Shown: piece by piece, positions 23,792 through 31,551 of the stretch
Layout: every line of letters starts with the position of its first letter
Position numbering within the stretch: the stretch's first letter is position 1
Assembly: GCF_026626635.1 (NCBI RefSeq)
Contig: NZ_JAPNKA010000001.1
Location: 744,001-808,000 of the forward strand
Direction of reading: 5' to 3'
Length of the DNA stretch: 64,000 nt
Source: Archangium lansingense
Lineage (GTDB): Bacteria; Myxococcota; Myxococcia; Myxococcales; Myxococcaceae
Notes under the pieces: model-generated
The model's input: the letters and a program-made list of their open reading frames with translations, nothing else
The model's database searches: none
Told to the model about the DNA's origin: nothing
Program-made: the position numbers and the translations under genes

Positions 23792-24862
23792 CTACGCCGC
23801 GTCGAAGTACACGCCGCGCAACCAGCGGGAGCCGGTGAAGGCCGTGCGCGCGTGGAGCATGCGCCAGTTGTCATAGAGGAGGAAGTCGCCGGCCTCGAGG
23901 CGCAGCCGGTACTGGTGGCGCTCGTCCCGGACGAGCTTCGCGAAGCGGTTGTAGGCGCGGTACCACGCCTCCATCTCGGCGAAGGGCCGGCGGTGGGGGG
24001 CGAGGGTGAAGTAGCTGTAGCGGATGCGGAAGCCGCCGGGCGCGTCGAAGTCCAGGATGGGGGAGACGAGCACGCGCTCGAAGGACTTCTGCTTGCGGTG
24101 GAAGGTCACCGGCACCGTGCGCAGCAGCTCGAAGGCGGGGCGGTCCAGGTCGGCGAGGTGGTGCGCCGCCGCGAGCGCGTCCACCACAGCGTTGTCGCCC
24201 CCCGTGTTCGCGGGCTGCTGGCAATGCAGGAGCTGGTAGCGCGGCGGTCGGTCGAGGAACGGCTGGTCCGTGTGGAGCTGGATGGCGCTGTCCGTGTACC
24301 CGAGCTGATCGGTGTTGCGGTTGGTCGTGTTGTCGGTCCGCAGGTCCTCGATGCGCCCGAAGTGTGTCTCGATGACGGAGAGCCCCTCGCTGCGGATGAG
24401 CTCGATGAGGGCTTCCGTGTCGGTACCGAAGCCCCGCACGACGACGGCGCCGGTGCGCTGGAGCGTTCGCAGGGCGAAACGTCCGAGGGGCTCGTCGAGG
24501 TGCGCGGCGTTCACGGTGATGGAGCTGCTGTCGGAGGGAGGCGCTGGCGCGGGGACGCGCTCGGGCGCGTAGGCGTGGGCCCGCAGCCAGTCGGAGGCAT
24601 AGCGGCTCACCTGTCCGTCGGAGCGGTCGCCCCAGTCGATGTCGAGGGCGGCCGCGTCCTCGGAGAGCCGCACGAGCCGGGGGTGGAGTTCGAGTGGCAG
24701 CTCGGAGGAGCAGACGATGCGCTCGTGGGTGAGGGGGTGCCGGTCGAACTCGGAGTTGTGACGCAGCCAGAACCAGTGGAAGTCGGCGTGGCGCGGGCCT
24801 TCTCCGGCGGAGAAGTGGACGCGCAGGAAGTCGTCATGCGGCTCGATTCGGGCAATGGACAC
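23792..24862 (-). CDS. Fe(II)/2-oxoglutarate oxygenase, BBOX/TauD family with N-terminal DUF971
   Basis: A non-heme iron dioxygenase. An N-terminal DUF971-like module (ADFHWFWLRHNSEFDRHP) precedes a TauD domain with the metal ligands in AIQLHTDQPF (HxD), a 2-oxoglutarate-binding Arg region and the distal His in RMLHARTAF near the C-terminus. The two-domain layout is that of gamma-butyrobetaine or trimethyllysine hydroxylases; TauD relatives release sulfite from taurine. The GTG at 24862 has GGAG 8 nt upstream; a longer GTG frame begins at 24895. A promoter and a short Cys-rich ORF lie upstream on the same strand, so cysteine-responsive attenuation is plausible and would favour a sulfur-related substrate. 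Confidence 0.9.
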   Translation of the reverse strand: MSIARIEPHDDFLRVHFSAGEGPRHADFHWFWLRHNSEFDRHPLTHERIVCSSELPLELHPRLVRLSEDAAALDIDWGDRSDGQVSRYASDWLRAHAYAPERVPAPAPPSDSSSITVNAAHLDEPLGRFALRTLQRTGAVVVRGFGTDTEALIELIRSEGLSVIETHFGRIEDLRTDNTTNRNTDQLGYTDSAIQLHTDQPFLDRPPRYQLLHCQQPANTGGDNAVVDALAAAHHLADLDRPAFELLRTVPVTFHRKQKSFERVLVSPILDFDAPGGFRIRYSYFTLAPHRRPFAEMEAWYRAYNRFAKLVRDERHQYRLRLEAGDFLLYDNWRMLHARTAFTGSRWLRGVYFDAA

Positions 24863-25013
24863 GGGGGCACTCCGGCTGGGTTCGAGCGCGTCCACGGAGG
24901 GGCGTCAGGACGCTCCCGTTGCACGGCTTGGCGCTCAGGTGGGACGGCACGAGGCTTCCCTCGCGCCGCACCAGGGTCTCAGCCGGTGCTATCCGAGGGA
25001 CGTGGCTGCTCGC

Positions 25014-25082
25014 CTAACAACACTCGCCGCAGCAACAGAGGCCGCAGGCGGTGGTCAGGAAGCGAGCGCACGTGGAAAGCAT
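25014..25082 (-). CDS. 22-residue cysteine-rich leader peptide (putative attenuator uORF)
   Basis: A short ORF of 22 codons plus TAG lies 151 nt upstream of the oxygenase start on the same strand. It contains seven Cys (positions 5, 13, 16, 17, 18, 21, 22) and ends CGLCCCGECC. It has no clear Shine-Dalgarno; the predicted promoter puts the transcript start about 3 nt before the ATG, so it would be essentially leaderless. Leaderless polycysteine ORFs in mycobacteria act as cysteine-responsive attenuators. The 3' region contains small hairpins (for example CGAGG-GAAG-CCTCG at 24950-24963) before the oxygenase gene. Expression is inferred, not shown. Confidence 0.55.
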   Translation of the reverse strand: MLSTCARFLTTACGLCCCGECC

Positions 25083-25091
25083 CGTGAAATC

Positions 25092-25120
25092 AGGTTAACG
25101 GCGAGTCCCAGCCGGGTCAA
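25092..25120 (-). promoter_or_regulatory. Sigma70-type promoter for the Cys-rich leader and oxygenase
   Basis: On the minus strand TTGACC is followed after exactly 17 nt by TAACCT. The -35 matches five of six consensus bases; the -10 is weaker but retains the first two and last bases. The start point expected about 7 nt downstream falls next to the ATG of the Cys-rich ORF. Confidence 0.5.
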
Positions 25121-25136
25121 CCCAAGAGGCCGAGCT

Positions 25137-26885
25137 TCAGAGTGTCTTGAGGTACTCCACCAGTGCCCAGCGATCCGCATCGGGGAGCGTTACGCCGTAC
25201 TCATGGCCCCGGTTGGAGTTGCCGGTCACGCGGGTGTCGACCACGAAGGGGGCCTGTCCGTCGCTGACGTAGCCCACCTTCTTGGGGTCGTACTCCCAGC
25301 GGCCCACGGCGAAGGTCTGGGGCCGCTCGGCGGGCGGCAGGAGCAGCTCGTAGAGCGTGGGCACCGAGCCATTGTGGAGGTAGGGCGAGGAGGCCCAGGT
25401 TCCATTGAGGGGGCGCGCCTTGTAGGCCATCAGGTCGGCCGCCGGGTTCGCGTCACTGTTCTGGGAGTGATTGCCTTGTTTGGCTGTCTTCTCCTGCCCG
25501 TTGAGTTTGGCGTTCGCGATCGACTTGAGCGCCGCAACGGGGTTGGCCGAGACGGTGCGGGTGGCGAGATCCGCCACCAGGGAGAGCGCGCTCATCTGGG
25601 CGCCATACTTCGTGCCCTTGGGCGAGATGGCTCCCTCGAGTACCCCTGACGGCACACGCGCCTCGGCGATGTTCCTGGCGCTGGTGTCGTCGGTCCCCAC
25701 GATGTCGACACCCGTGATCATGGCGACGACGCTCCGCCTGGGGTCGTCTCGGTCGATGAGCGCGTGGCACGACACACAGTGCGCCTGGTACAGGGTCTCG
25801 CCGCGAGCCGCCAGTGTGCGATCGATTGGCGGCAGGATCTTCTCCGGCCACTGAGGTGACTTCAGCCCTCGCAAGGACTCCTCCATCGCGACCAGTTCGT
25901 TCGCCTCGACCGTCGAGGGATACCCCTTCTTCGCCTCCTGCTCCGTTTCGTAGTGCTTCACCTCGATGCGTCCGAACACGCCCACCACCTCGCCGGTATT
26001 GCGGCCCAGGGAGCCCGCCCCCTCGTTCGGCGAGAACCCCGTCCATTGCACATAGTCGTGGCGCGGGGCGTCCCACAGGAGCGGGTAGCTCGTGGGTGCA
26101 TTGGGCTTGAGGCTGTTCTTGGGATCACTGCTGAAGCGGATCGCCTGGTTGATGATCCGTCCGACCGCGTCGAGCCGGCCGAAGCCCTCCACCGTGGTGG
26201 AGTGATTGGCGGTGTTGTAGCTCTCGAACCAGCGCAGCGTCTGCGTGAGGCTCTTGCGTGCCGCCTCGCGGCTGGTGTTGTCACGGCTCCCTCCAGGCAC
26301 CGCGGCGGCGAACCGCGCGAGCTTGGCGTCATCGGCCAGCGTCGCCGTCAGCGCCGCCTGCACCTCGTGCAGGAAGCCGGAGATATCCGCGAGCGCCTGC
26401 GCACCGTCGATCCGGATCGCCGTGCCGTGGTAGTTGATCTGCGAGGTATGGCAGGCCGCGCACGTCAGGCCCACCTGGTCCCGATGGCGCGCGAAGCCCA
26501 CGGGGAGCGCGTCGGGGTTGTTCGGGGTCTTGTGCTGAGCGAGGAACCGGAACTGCGTCATGTGCTCGGGGTGGATGAACGGCTTGTCGCTCCCGGTCTG
26601 CTCCAGGTGGACCAGGGTGTCGTAGGGCATGAGCACCGAGCCCTGATCCGCATGGTAGAACCAGAGGGTCTCGGGCGGCCCCCATCCCTGGTCCAGGTAG
26701 ACGAGGTTCGTTGCACCGTCACCGTAGGCATCCTTCTCGAGTACGAGCCCGGCGCGCTCGTGGATTCCCTTCAGGATCTCGCGGGGCCCGTCGATGGGGG
26801 GCGGCTTGCCGGAGGCGTACTCTCCTGTGCTCGCACAAGCCGTCAGCAGGAGCAATGGAACGACGGGAAAATGGTGCCGGGGCAT
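25137..26885 (-). CDS. RoxA-like di-heme c-type cytochrome lipoprotein
   Basis: A 582-residue exported protein with a lipobox (LLLLTAC) and two heme c sites, CAACH near residue 140 and CVSCH near 368. The conserved segments QGWGPPETLWFYHADQGS and SPYLHNGSVPTLYELLLPP match the RoxA/RoxB-type group, commonly annotated as di-heme peroxidase. RoxA cleaves polyisoprene with O2, while MauG/CcpA relatives are peroxidases. This protein is about 100 residues shorter than RoxA and appears membrane-anchored, so rubber cleavage should not be assumed. The ATG at 26885 has AAGGAG upstream. It is divergent from the small lipoprotein gene at 27186. Confidence 0.82.
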   Translation of the reverse strand: MPRHHFPVVPLLLLTACASTGEYASGKPPPIDGPREILKGIHERAGLVLEKDAYGDGATNLVYLDQGWGPPETLWFYHADQGSVLMPYDTLVHLEQTGSDKPFIHPEHMTQFRFLAQHKTPNNPDALPVGFARHRDQVGLTCAACHTSQINYHGTAIRIDGAQALADISGFLHEVQAALTATLADDAKLARFAAAVPGGSRDNTSREAARKSLTQTLRWFESYNTANHSTTVEGFGRLDAVGRIINQAIRFSSDPKNSLKPNAPTSYPLLWDAPRHDYVQWTGFSPNEGAGSLGRNTGEVVGVFGRIEVKHYETEQEAKKGYPSTVEANELVAMEESLRGLKSPQWPEKILPPIDRTLAARGETLYQAHCVSCHALIDRDDPRRSVVAMITGVDIVGTDDTSARNIAEARVPSGVLEGAISPKGTKYGAQMSALSLVADLATRTVSANPVAALKSIANAKLNGQEKTAKQGNHSQNSDANPAADLMAYKARPLNGTWASSPYLHNGSVPTLYELLLPPAERPQTFAVGRWEYDPKKVGYVSDGQAPFVVDTRVTGNSNRGHEYGVTLPDADRWALVEYLKTL

Positions 26886-27185
26886 GCCGCTCTCCTTCGG
26901 TGAAATGCATGTTTTGGGTAACACGCCCTCCCCGAGGGAAAAATGACCATGATCGGCGCATCGGGTGCCCACAATCTGGCCAGGGTTCGCGGTTTTCCGG
27001 CGCCCCCCTCCCATTGGCCTCGATTTTTCGAGACCCTTCCACCCTCCACGCTGCCCCCAACTCCTCGGAATTCCAGGCGCGCAGCGGGGCGCGCAATCCC
27101 TGGCACACGCGTGGCAATGCCCGCGCGGCTGGTCACCCTCGCGTTTCAACCCTCTCCTCTCCCCGTGATGCGGAGCACCTCGAGC
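26886..27185. other. 300-bp divergent intergenic region
   Basis: Separates the RoxA-like gene from the small lipoprotein gene and should hold both promoters. A short inverted repeat (CCCTCGGGGAGGG, near 26928-26940) lies upstream of the RoxA-like gene. I see no convincing sigma70 consensus or RNA gene. Confidence 0.4.
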
Positions 27186-27554
27186 ATGAAGAGCCCGACC
27201 CAGAAGAAGCCATCGTTTTCTTCCTGGCCTGGAGTGCCCCGGAGGGGCTTCCAGCTCACCGCCGCGCTGTTCCTGCTCCTGGCGGGTGGCGGATGTGGCC
27301 CGGTGTCCTTCGATGAGATCGAAGCCGGTGATCACCTCAACCTGCTCTCCCCGCCAGACGGTTGCGAGGTGGTCGCGAGTTGCGGTGGCCTCGTCCGGTT
27401 GAACTGCCGGGTGGAGGTGGACGGGCCGTACTTCTACGTGGAGATGCTCACCGGCCGTGTCGTGGCGAGCTGCGGCGATGCCTGTTTCTCGGTGGAGCCT
27501 AGACCCGAGGAGGGCCGCTGCGCGTGTCCTCCGAAGGCGTGGACGTGTCGTTGA
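27186..27554 (+). CDS. Small secreted cysteine-rich protein
   Basis: A 122-residue protein with a positively charged N-terminus and hydrophobic core (FQLTAALFLLLAGGGCGP), probably a signal peptide and possibly a weak lipobox at Cys38. The mature part has eight or more Cys spread over 80 residues (PDGCEVVASCGGLVRLNC, GDACFSV, GRCACPPKAWTC), suggesting a disulfide-stabilised fold. A GGAGC lies about 10 nt before the chosen ATG; an in-frame ATG at 27168 is an alternative. Its stop codon falls exactly where the truncated ketopantoate-reductase copy begins, marking the outer edge of the disrupted locus. No family recognised. Confidence 0.65.
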   Translation: MKSPTQKKPSFSSWPGVPRRGFQLTAALFLLLAGGGCGPVSFDEIEAGDHLNLLSPPDGCEVVASCGGLVRLNCRVEVDGPYFYVEMLTGRVVASCGDACFSVEPRPEEGRCACPPKAWTCR

Positions 27555-28143
27555 GGTGCTCGACCGGAAGCCCCGCGCTCCTTCCCAGGTCCACGTACGT
27601 CCGCATCATCGAGCGGGTCTGCTCTCCCACCTTGGTGAAGTGGACCTTCAGATAGGTCTCCAGGTCGAAGGGCGTGAGCTGGGCCGCCACGGGAAGCAGC
27701 AGCTTGAATAGCACGGGGCGCAGCAGTGGCAGCACGGCGGAGGCGCTCCCCTTCGTGTGCGAGGCCGCGACCTGGACTGCCTCACGCGCGGCCCGGTGGA
27801 CGTGCTCCAGCGAGTCGCGCTGGAGGAACCGCTCGAAGCTCCAGCCGGCCGCTTCCAATCCGTTCACGAAGACGGTGAGCACCGCCGAGGGAATCGCCAC
27901 GTCGCGTACTACATCCGGGGTGGGCCGGGCTGGGTACCCGCCGGCCCTTAGCGTCCGGATGACTGACTGGAGGCGCTCCGGGGGCCCGCTGAACAGTCCC
28001 CGGCTCATCGGAGGGAGCCAGAACGCCATACCCGGCCTCGGAAACCGCTCCCCTGGCTTCAGCGGCGCGTGGAAGCTGATGATGGGATCAAAGACTGTGA
28101 CAAGAACTCGAAACAGCTCGGTGGAGGAGGGGGGACTTCTCAA
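27499..28143 (-). pseudogene. Truncated duplicate of a ketopantoate-reductase-like gene (C-terminal half)
   Basis: From about 28088 down to 27553 this frame encodes the C-terminal 178 or so residues of the intact gene at 31552-32514, with no indel and only a few substitutions. The N-terminal Rossmann half with GAGAVG is missing and is replaced by unrelated upstream sequence, and the final residues diverge (HLNDTSTP instead of HLQAASR). Without the cofactor-binding domain it cannot be a functional reductase. It is convergent with the small Cys-rich gene, whose 3' end it overlaps. It is probably the displaced native 3' end left when the intervening island integrated. Confidence 0.85.
27553..28088 (-). 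repeat. Direct repeat, copy 1 (about 0.53 kb)
   Basis: Aligns without gaps to 31570-32105 at a constant offset of 4017 bp. By eye there are about 15 mismatches in about 528 bp (about 97% identity). Both copies have the same orientation and bracket the low-GC island. Confidence 0.95.
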
Positions 28144-28228
28144 CGCGTTTTCCTCTCTACACCTTCCGCGCCTCGTGCTGGGTCGCGTCGCTCAAATTTG
28201 TGACCCCTATTCGTATCTGCTCTCGCGG

Positions 28229-28246
28229 CTCGAACTCTTTGACACC
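28229..28246 (+). repeat. Left arm of an imperfect inverted repeat around the defence cassette
   Basis: CTCGAACTCTTTGACACC is the reverse complement, with 3 mismatches in 18, of GGTGTCAAAGGGCTCGAA at 30159-30176. The two arms lie 54 bp outside the stop of the TOPRIM gene and 45 bp upstream of the ATPase start. Confidence 0.5.
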
Positions 28247-28300
28247 CCCTCATGCGACCACCATCCAGTCTCTCCGAGGAGGTGAACGCCTGCCGTTCTT

Positions 28301-28885
28301 CTATGTTGTGCCGGACTTAATTTGCTGCAGAAATGAGTAAAGCCCTCTGAAGGATGGGCATTTTTCGCGGCAAATATCGAGACTGAGCAGTTCGGCGAGC
28401 TTGACATTTTCGTTAGTCGAGTACAGGGGTTTTTTGTTGGCCCCACGCGACAGGCGAATAAGTCCCTCCTTGGGTCGCGATATTGCCTCAGGATTGGGAT
28501 GGGCCTTTCCCTCACCTCTTCCCACCCGTTTTACCACTTTCTCATCAGCCCAGAACCAAGCCTCAATTTCCTCTACGGGAATGCAAATAAAATGGACCAC
28601 CCCAGAGCCCGAGCAGACTTTCTCAAGATCCCTGTAGAGCTTATCTATAGCGTTTAGCGCATTGTTGGCTGGATTCCGGTCCAAGTCATGAAGAACGATA
28701 ACGGCTGTGCATCCTTCGTCGCCGAGTTGCTTAAGCCAAATTCCTGCCTTGTGGCGTATTCTTGCGCAGCCATTCCCTACACGTTTCCGAAAGCCTGTAG
28801 GGCGTTCCATGACTCTGTTGACAATAACTTTTAGGGTGTCGACATCAGTATCGTCTTCTGCAACAAGACCAATGACCCTACTCAT
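28301..28885 (-). CDS. TOPRIM/DUF4276-like protein, partner of the ATPase (putative defence effector)
   Basis: A 194-residue protein. The N-terminal strand with VAEDDTD (Glu10, Asp12), the IVLHDLD motif (Asp67, Asp69) and the VEEIEAWFWAD segment (105-114) fit the acidic cluster of TOPRIM-type nucleases in DUF4276/RloB/AriB-like partners of ABC ATPases. It would act as an effector nuclease, for example on RNA or DNA during infection. Its ATG overlaps the last 8 nt of the ATPase gene, so translation is coupled. Codon usage and GC (about 50%) differ sharply from the rest of the window. The exact family is not certain without profile searches. Confidence 0.8.
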   Translation of the reverse strand: MSRVIGLVAEDDTDVDTLKVIVNRVMERPTGFRKRVGNGCARIRHKAGIWLKQLGDEGCTAVIVLHDLDRNPANNALNAIDKLYRDLEKVCSGSGVVHFICIPVEEIEAWFWADEKVVKRVGRGEGKAHPNPEAISRPKEGLIRLSRGANKKPLYSTNENVKLAELLSLDICREKCPSFRGLYSFLQQIKSGTT

Positions 28886-30113
28886 CGGCACCGCCACTGT
28901 ACAGGAAGTCTGCCAAGGTGCCTTCGTCCTGCAAGTACCGGGACACTCGTTCCAGTTGTTCAGTGCGGAGGCCATGACTCGTTACAACCGCATCCTCACG
29001 AGCAACCAGCCGTATTTCATCAGCATTAGCCCAATTCACAACTTGAATGGAATGTGTCGAAATAACAATCTGGCGTCCCATTGTGTATGATTCGATTACA
29101 GATAAGAGTTTCTTGAGCAATCCCGGATGAATTCCTGTTTCGGGCTCTTCCAAAAGAAGCATTTCATTGGGGCGCAAAGATACAAGTGTCCATAGGATTT
29201 CGGCTACCCTGAGAGTTCCGTCTGATAATTGCCCGATATTTACTCCGTCAAAACTAACTAGGAAAAATCTATCAGGCTCTGGCATGCCACTTTCGGCAGA
29301 TGTGCCGTCCGCACTTGGCTTGAGAGTGACGGTTTCTACATCAATGGTCTTTGCCAATCCTAACTGGTTCGCAAGGGCAGCAAATTCGCCGAAAACATCT
29401 GCCTTTCGCTCAAATGCGTCCACGAGATGCCGGGCCAATCGCCCAACCCGTGAAGGGCGCTTACCTGACACCTCTGAAAGCCCAACACGGGCGGCGCTTG
29501 TGGGTCGGATGATCTCAAACTCTTTTCGCCCAAGGCGTGGCAATCCCGCATCAATCCGTCTTATTCCACGCAAGAAGGCTCTCAGTTTTCGTGCGTAGCC
29601 ACGCTCATCAGTGATTGCGCGCCCGCCGAAGCTGAGTAAACCCAAACTGGGTGGTACGGGGATTTTTGACCCGTTGGCAAGAGTTGCGACTTCTTTTTCC
29701 AAGCTCCAAAGCGTTTCATTGGTCTCGGCGATCCAGCAGCGCTCGGTCCTGTTGAGTGGCTTGGTGGTAATGTCGGTATCGTTAGATTGATCGAGGATCT
29801 GCCATTGCGTTGAGAGAACGAGGGTCTCGTTTCCTCCTTGCAACGAAAACTCGAAACTAAAGGACGGTGGCGCTTCGTAAATATTAAAGACTGTTCGTGG
29901 CGATGGGCCAATACAGGCTCTTGCTGCCGAATAAAGGCCATCAATCAGCAGAGACTTGCCAGCGCCATTCCGCCCTACCAAGATCGTTCTTTGCGCAGAG
30001 AGAGTGGTATTCGCCTTCGCACGAGGGGTAGGCCACCCATCGAACGACGCTGCTTTGAGATATATCTGTGGCTCATTTGCCAGGTCAGGATTTTCGATAT
30101 CACCCTCGGTCAT
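28878..30113 (-). CDS. SMC/ABC-type ATPase (AAA_15/AAA_21-like), putative anti-phage sensor
   Basis: A 411-residue soluble ATPase with Walker A VGRNGAGKS (47-54), ABC signature GQLSDGTLR (296-300), Walker B MLLLEEPETGIHP (318-330) and switch His in VISTHS (352-355). Only a short insertion separates the halves, without a long coiled coil, as in the ATPases of OLD, PARIS, Septu and RloA-like systems. In those systems the ATPase senses phage products and controls a nuclease partner, here the overlapping TOPRIM-like gene. GAGGA lies 5 nt before the ATG. Low GC and the repeat-flanked location indicate horizontal transfer. The defence role is inferred from architecture and context. Confidence 0.88.
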   Translation of the reverse strand: MTEGDIENPDLANEPQIYLKAASFDGWPTPRAKANTTLSAQRTILVGRNGAGKSLLIDGLYSAARACIGPSPRTVFNIYEAPPSFSFEFSLQGGNETLVLSTQWQILDQSNDTDITTKPLNRTERCWIAETNETLWSLEKEVATLANGSKIPVPPSLGLLSFGGRAITDERGYARKLRAFLRGIRRIDAGLPRLGRKEFEIIRPTSAARVGLSEVSGKRPSRVGRLARHLVDAFERKADVFGEFAALANQLGLAKTIDVETVTLKPSADGTSAESGMPEPDRFFLVSFDGVNIGQLSDGTLRVAEILWTLVSLRPNEMLLLEEPETGIHPGLLKKLLSVIESYTMGRQIVISTHSIQVVNWANADEIRLVAREDAVVTSHGLRTEQLERVSRYLQDEGTLADFLYSGGADE

Positions 30114-30158
30114 AATTCCTCGCTAGTATATGTGTCCCTGCTCGCTCAGGCCTGAGAC

Positions 30159-30176
30159 GGTGTCAAAGGGCTCGAA
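30159..30176 (+). repeat. Right arm of the imperfect inverted repeat
   Basis: GGTGTCAAAGGGCTCGAA pairs with 28229-28246 in inverted orientation (15 of 18). A perfect 12-bp palindrome, CTCAGGCCTGAG, lies beside it at 30145-30156, upstream of the ATPase gene, and could be an operator. Confidence 0.5.
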
Positions 30177-30497
30177 ACGGCTGTATGGCGCCGGGGAAAT
30201 TTGGCAGCCCGCTTTGTGCTCTTCTCTGTCGTGCTGCGTGTAGTGACGGGTTGAGTCCCTCATATTCTTTGACACGCATAGGCAGAGTAGAGCCCATGTT
30301 GTGCTTGTGAGGACCGCTGGATGGGGCCCATGCCGCAGTGTGACGGGGTCGCGGAAAGTAGGCTGCTGTCCCTCTCTGACAGATGGGTAGCCGTTGGCTC
30401 ACCCCTACCTTCCATCCGTCTCGGCCGGGGCAGGTATCCCTCATACGAGAGGGAGGAGTATGAGGTCGCGCTGCTGTCGCACGCCGCTGAGGGCCCT

Positions 30498-30653
30498 TCA
30501 TTGCAGAAGAGAAGCCTGCTGAGGCGACCCTTGCACGGAGAGTAGCGGCAGCGGGATGCCTGGGAACTTCAGGTGCTGGAGGACGCGGCGCACCGCCGAT
30601 GCTTGCGTGAGGTAGGTCAGCACCCGTCGCGTGCCATCTCTGCTCACTCATTC
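30498..30653 (-). pseudogene. Remnant resembling the C-terminus of an IS91-type transposase
   Basis: A stop-bounded minus-strand stretch of about 50 codons contains GTRRVLTYLTQASAVRRVLQ, then HLKFPGIPLP, and finally GSPQQASLLQ before a stop. This resembles the extreme C-terminus of IS91-family (Y2) transposases common in myxobacteria. The catalytic region is absent. The call rests on a short tail. Confidence 0.4.
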
Positions 30654-30805
30654 GAAGAAATTCGATCTTGAGGGTGCGCCGCAGCGCAACACGAGCCAGT
30701 CCGCCCGTGGGTGTTGATGCCTCCGCCCTCTGCACGGAGCCTTGCTCGCTGGTTTCCGGTCTTCCTCCACCTTTGGGGCCTCTGCGAGGGCGGTAGTTAG
30801 TCCCG

Positions 30806-31095
30806 CTACTTCGCGATTCGCATGAAGCGCTTCTCCGCGATGTCGCGCAGCTAAACTCGTCCATAGCGCGAGTGGTCTTCAAAACACTTTCTCTGCGAGT
30901 CCTCGGACCGTGCTTCCCAGCCGCCATGCCTTTTTTCTCGTCCTGCCAGAACTCGGCAGGCAGGCTCTCTTCTTGGCTGTGGGACAGCTCCAGGAGCGCC
31001 CCTGCGAATGGCTCGGCGAGAGGCCGGTTCACCGTCTCCATCGTGCTCTCCGCCACCAGATACAGCTTCTCCCACCTATAACCATGTTGGAGCAT
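30806..31095 (-). pseudogene. Frameshifted remnant of an unrecognised gene
   Basis: From the ATG at 31095 the frame reads plausible protein (WEKLYLVAESTMETVNRPLA, then EPFAGALLELSHSQEESLPA) to MDEFS near 30857. The original frame then turns to low-quality sequence, while an adjacent frame continues as LRDIAEKRFMRIAK and ends at a TAG (30806-30808). This pattern fits a single-base indel near the 3' end of a roughly 95-codon gene or gene fragment. I do not recognise the family. Confidence 0.45.
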
Positions 31096-31551
31096 TGCTT
31101 GAGGCTACCACCGGTCTCCACTTCCCCTTCCTAAATCGCACAGCTTCTCCCGAGCCTGCCCACGACAAGCTCCGCCTCCACCATCGTTGGGGAATGCCTG
31201 GGCATCCTGGCAGTAAGGCTGTGCCAAACTCAACACCACGCCCGCTGTGGACCCGGGCGGGGGTCCGCTGCGAGCACAGTAGAGCGCCCAACGTGATCCA
31301 GGATGGGGCGGTCCCTTGGTGCTGTCACGTAGGCCAGAGCGCTGTGCCTGCCCTGCATGGGGAACTGGCGAAGACGTCCAGAATAAATATCCTGTGCAGC
31401 AACTCGGCTCAAGAAAGCTGCGGCATCCTCCTTCTTCGGCTCTTTCCTGTCGGTTGCCAACGTCGACGGGTTCGTATCTTCCGGCTCCGGCTTAACCCCG
31501 ACCATGGTGGTGTGGTTCATTCATGCCCCATAGAAGCCGGCCACCGCGCCC

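Larger units (their letters stand above)
30177..31551. other. 1.4-kb region without an intact gene (decayed mobile or accessory DNA)
   Basis: No intact gene is convincing here. The longest minus-strand frame (30163-31095) changes amino-acid character part way and contains a frameshift. Two recognisable remnants are listed separately (30498-30653 and 30806-31095). The rest is of intermediate GC with short open stretches on both strands. It lies between the defence cassette and the second direct repeat. Confidence 0.6.

Noticed and set aside
30163-31095. The minus-strand 310-codon frame taken as one intact gene
   Set aside because: Composition changes abruptly after about residue 80, and a better C-terminus lies in another frame, so it is treated as a decayed remnant.
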